A DNA stretch of 64,000 nt from Hyphomicrobiales bacterium (GTDB lineage Bacteria; Pseudomonadota; Alphaproteobacteria; Rhizobiales; Rhizobiaceae): assembly GCA_900473175.1 (NCBI GenBank), contig UCKM01000021.1, forward strand, positions 62,001 to 126,000, read 5' to 3'. The first letter of the stretch is position 1. Each line of letters opens with the position of its first letter. The notes beneath the pieces were generated by a model. The model was not told the DNA's origin and made no database searches. It saw nothing but the letters and a program-made list of their open reading frames with translations. Positions 63,763 through 64,000 of the stretch are shown piece by piece. The position numbers and the translations under genes are program-made.

Positions 63763-64000
63763 ATGTCTGTCCGCTCCCTGAAGCCCCTGGCGGGGGTGTT
63801 GGCCCTCGCCTTTCTCGGCGCGCTTGCGGGCGGCGCATTGCTGAGCCTCGCCGCGGAAGCGCTACGGGGCAGTACGGAAGGTTTTGCGGCGTTCGACACC
63901 TATCTGTGGCGCCTTGCGCGTTTCACCCTGCTCCAGGCGGTTCTTTCAATGGTGCTTTCGGTGGTCTTTGCCATTCCGCTTGCCCGTGCACTTCATGCGC
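63763..64000 (+). CDS. thiP: Thiamine ABC transporter permease (partial, runs off the window)
   Basis: Only the first 79 codons are in the window. Start ATG at 63763, 7 bases after the thiB stop, then a membrane helix (GVLALAFLGALAGGALLSLA) and RLARFTLLQAVLSMVLSVVF, typical of ThiP-type permeases, which have two transmembrane halves. Product is inferred from sequence start and position after thiB. Confidence 0.88.
   Translation, partial: MSVRSLKPLAGVLALAFLGALAGGALLSLAAEALRGSTEGFAAFDTYLWRLARFTLLQAVLSMVLSVVFAIPLARALHA

Overview
The window reads as chromosomal DNA of an alphaproteobacterium of the order Hyphomicrobiales (Rhizobiales), most likely near Phyllobacteriaceae/Brucellaceae. Support: GC-rich codon use, order-typical genes (TrcR/DUF1013, GapR/DUF2312, DUF1192, DUF4164-zapA, DUF1036-pyk, DUF6481, a second tail-less FtsZ, the tkt-gap-pgk-fba order) and rhizobial REP-like palindromes. 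No rRNA, tRNA, CRISPR array, phage or intact insertion sequence was seen. Species cannot be fixed from sequence alone.

Layout. 1-7.8 kb: plsC-cdsA phospholipid pair, an FAH-family enzyme, a REP cluster, an EamA exporter, a ClC channel, a second REP cluster, an aldo/keto reductase. 7.9-19 kb: LdtR-like regulator, sorbosone-dehydrogenase-like protein, DoxX-like protein, second FtsZ, a FUSC efflux/MarR/exported-protein module with paired palindromes, a desaturase, an LHPP-like phosphatase, small proteins, a cold-shock gene. 19-33.5 kb, all minus strand: an HlyD / double ABC-2 permease / HlyD cassette without its ATPase, then a kdp potassium operon (26-aa protein, kdpF, kdpA, 55-aa protein, kdpB, kdpC, kdpD, kdpE, ptsN). 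33.5-44.6 kb: a lower-GC hypothetical stretch, gapR, DUF1244, N-formylglutamate amidohydrolase, DUF1036-pyk, TPR protein, bL36, purE-purK, two YdcH-type proteins, MFS-ArsR, DUF1192 and a quinone oxidoreductase. 44.7-51.5 kb: phytase-like esterase, trcR, a four-gene minus-strand operon (DUF1127, DJ-1/PfpI, MGMT-like, WYL regulator), prpE. 51.5-58 kb: SGNH hydrolase and central carbon genes fba, pgk, gap, tkt. 58-64 kb: DUF4164-zapA, Uup-type ABC-F, two glycine-zipper lipoproteins, thiamine diphosphokinase and a TPP-riboswitch-controlled thiBP operon cut by the window end.

How the genes work together. The clearest functional units are potassium uptake with its sensor and a PtsN that may tune it; triose/pentose metabolism (tkt, gap, pgk, fba, with pyk elsewhere); thiamine import plus conversion to TPP; and cell-division/cell-cycle factors scattered through the window (second FtsZ, ZapA, TrcR, GapR).

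The least described parts are the two extra small membrane proteins inside the kdp operon, the WYL operon with a 10+10 bp perfect inverted repeat in its leader, and the MarR/FUSC/exported-protein module with two near-identical 14-bp palindromes. Start sites were chosen by ribosome-binding sites and family starts; several are GTG or TTG and are flagged.
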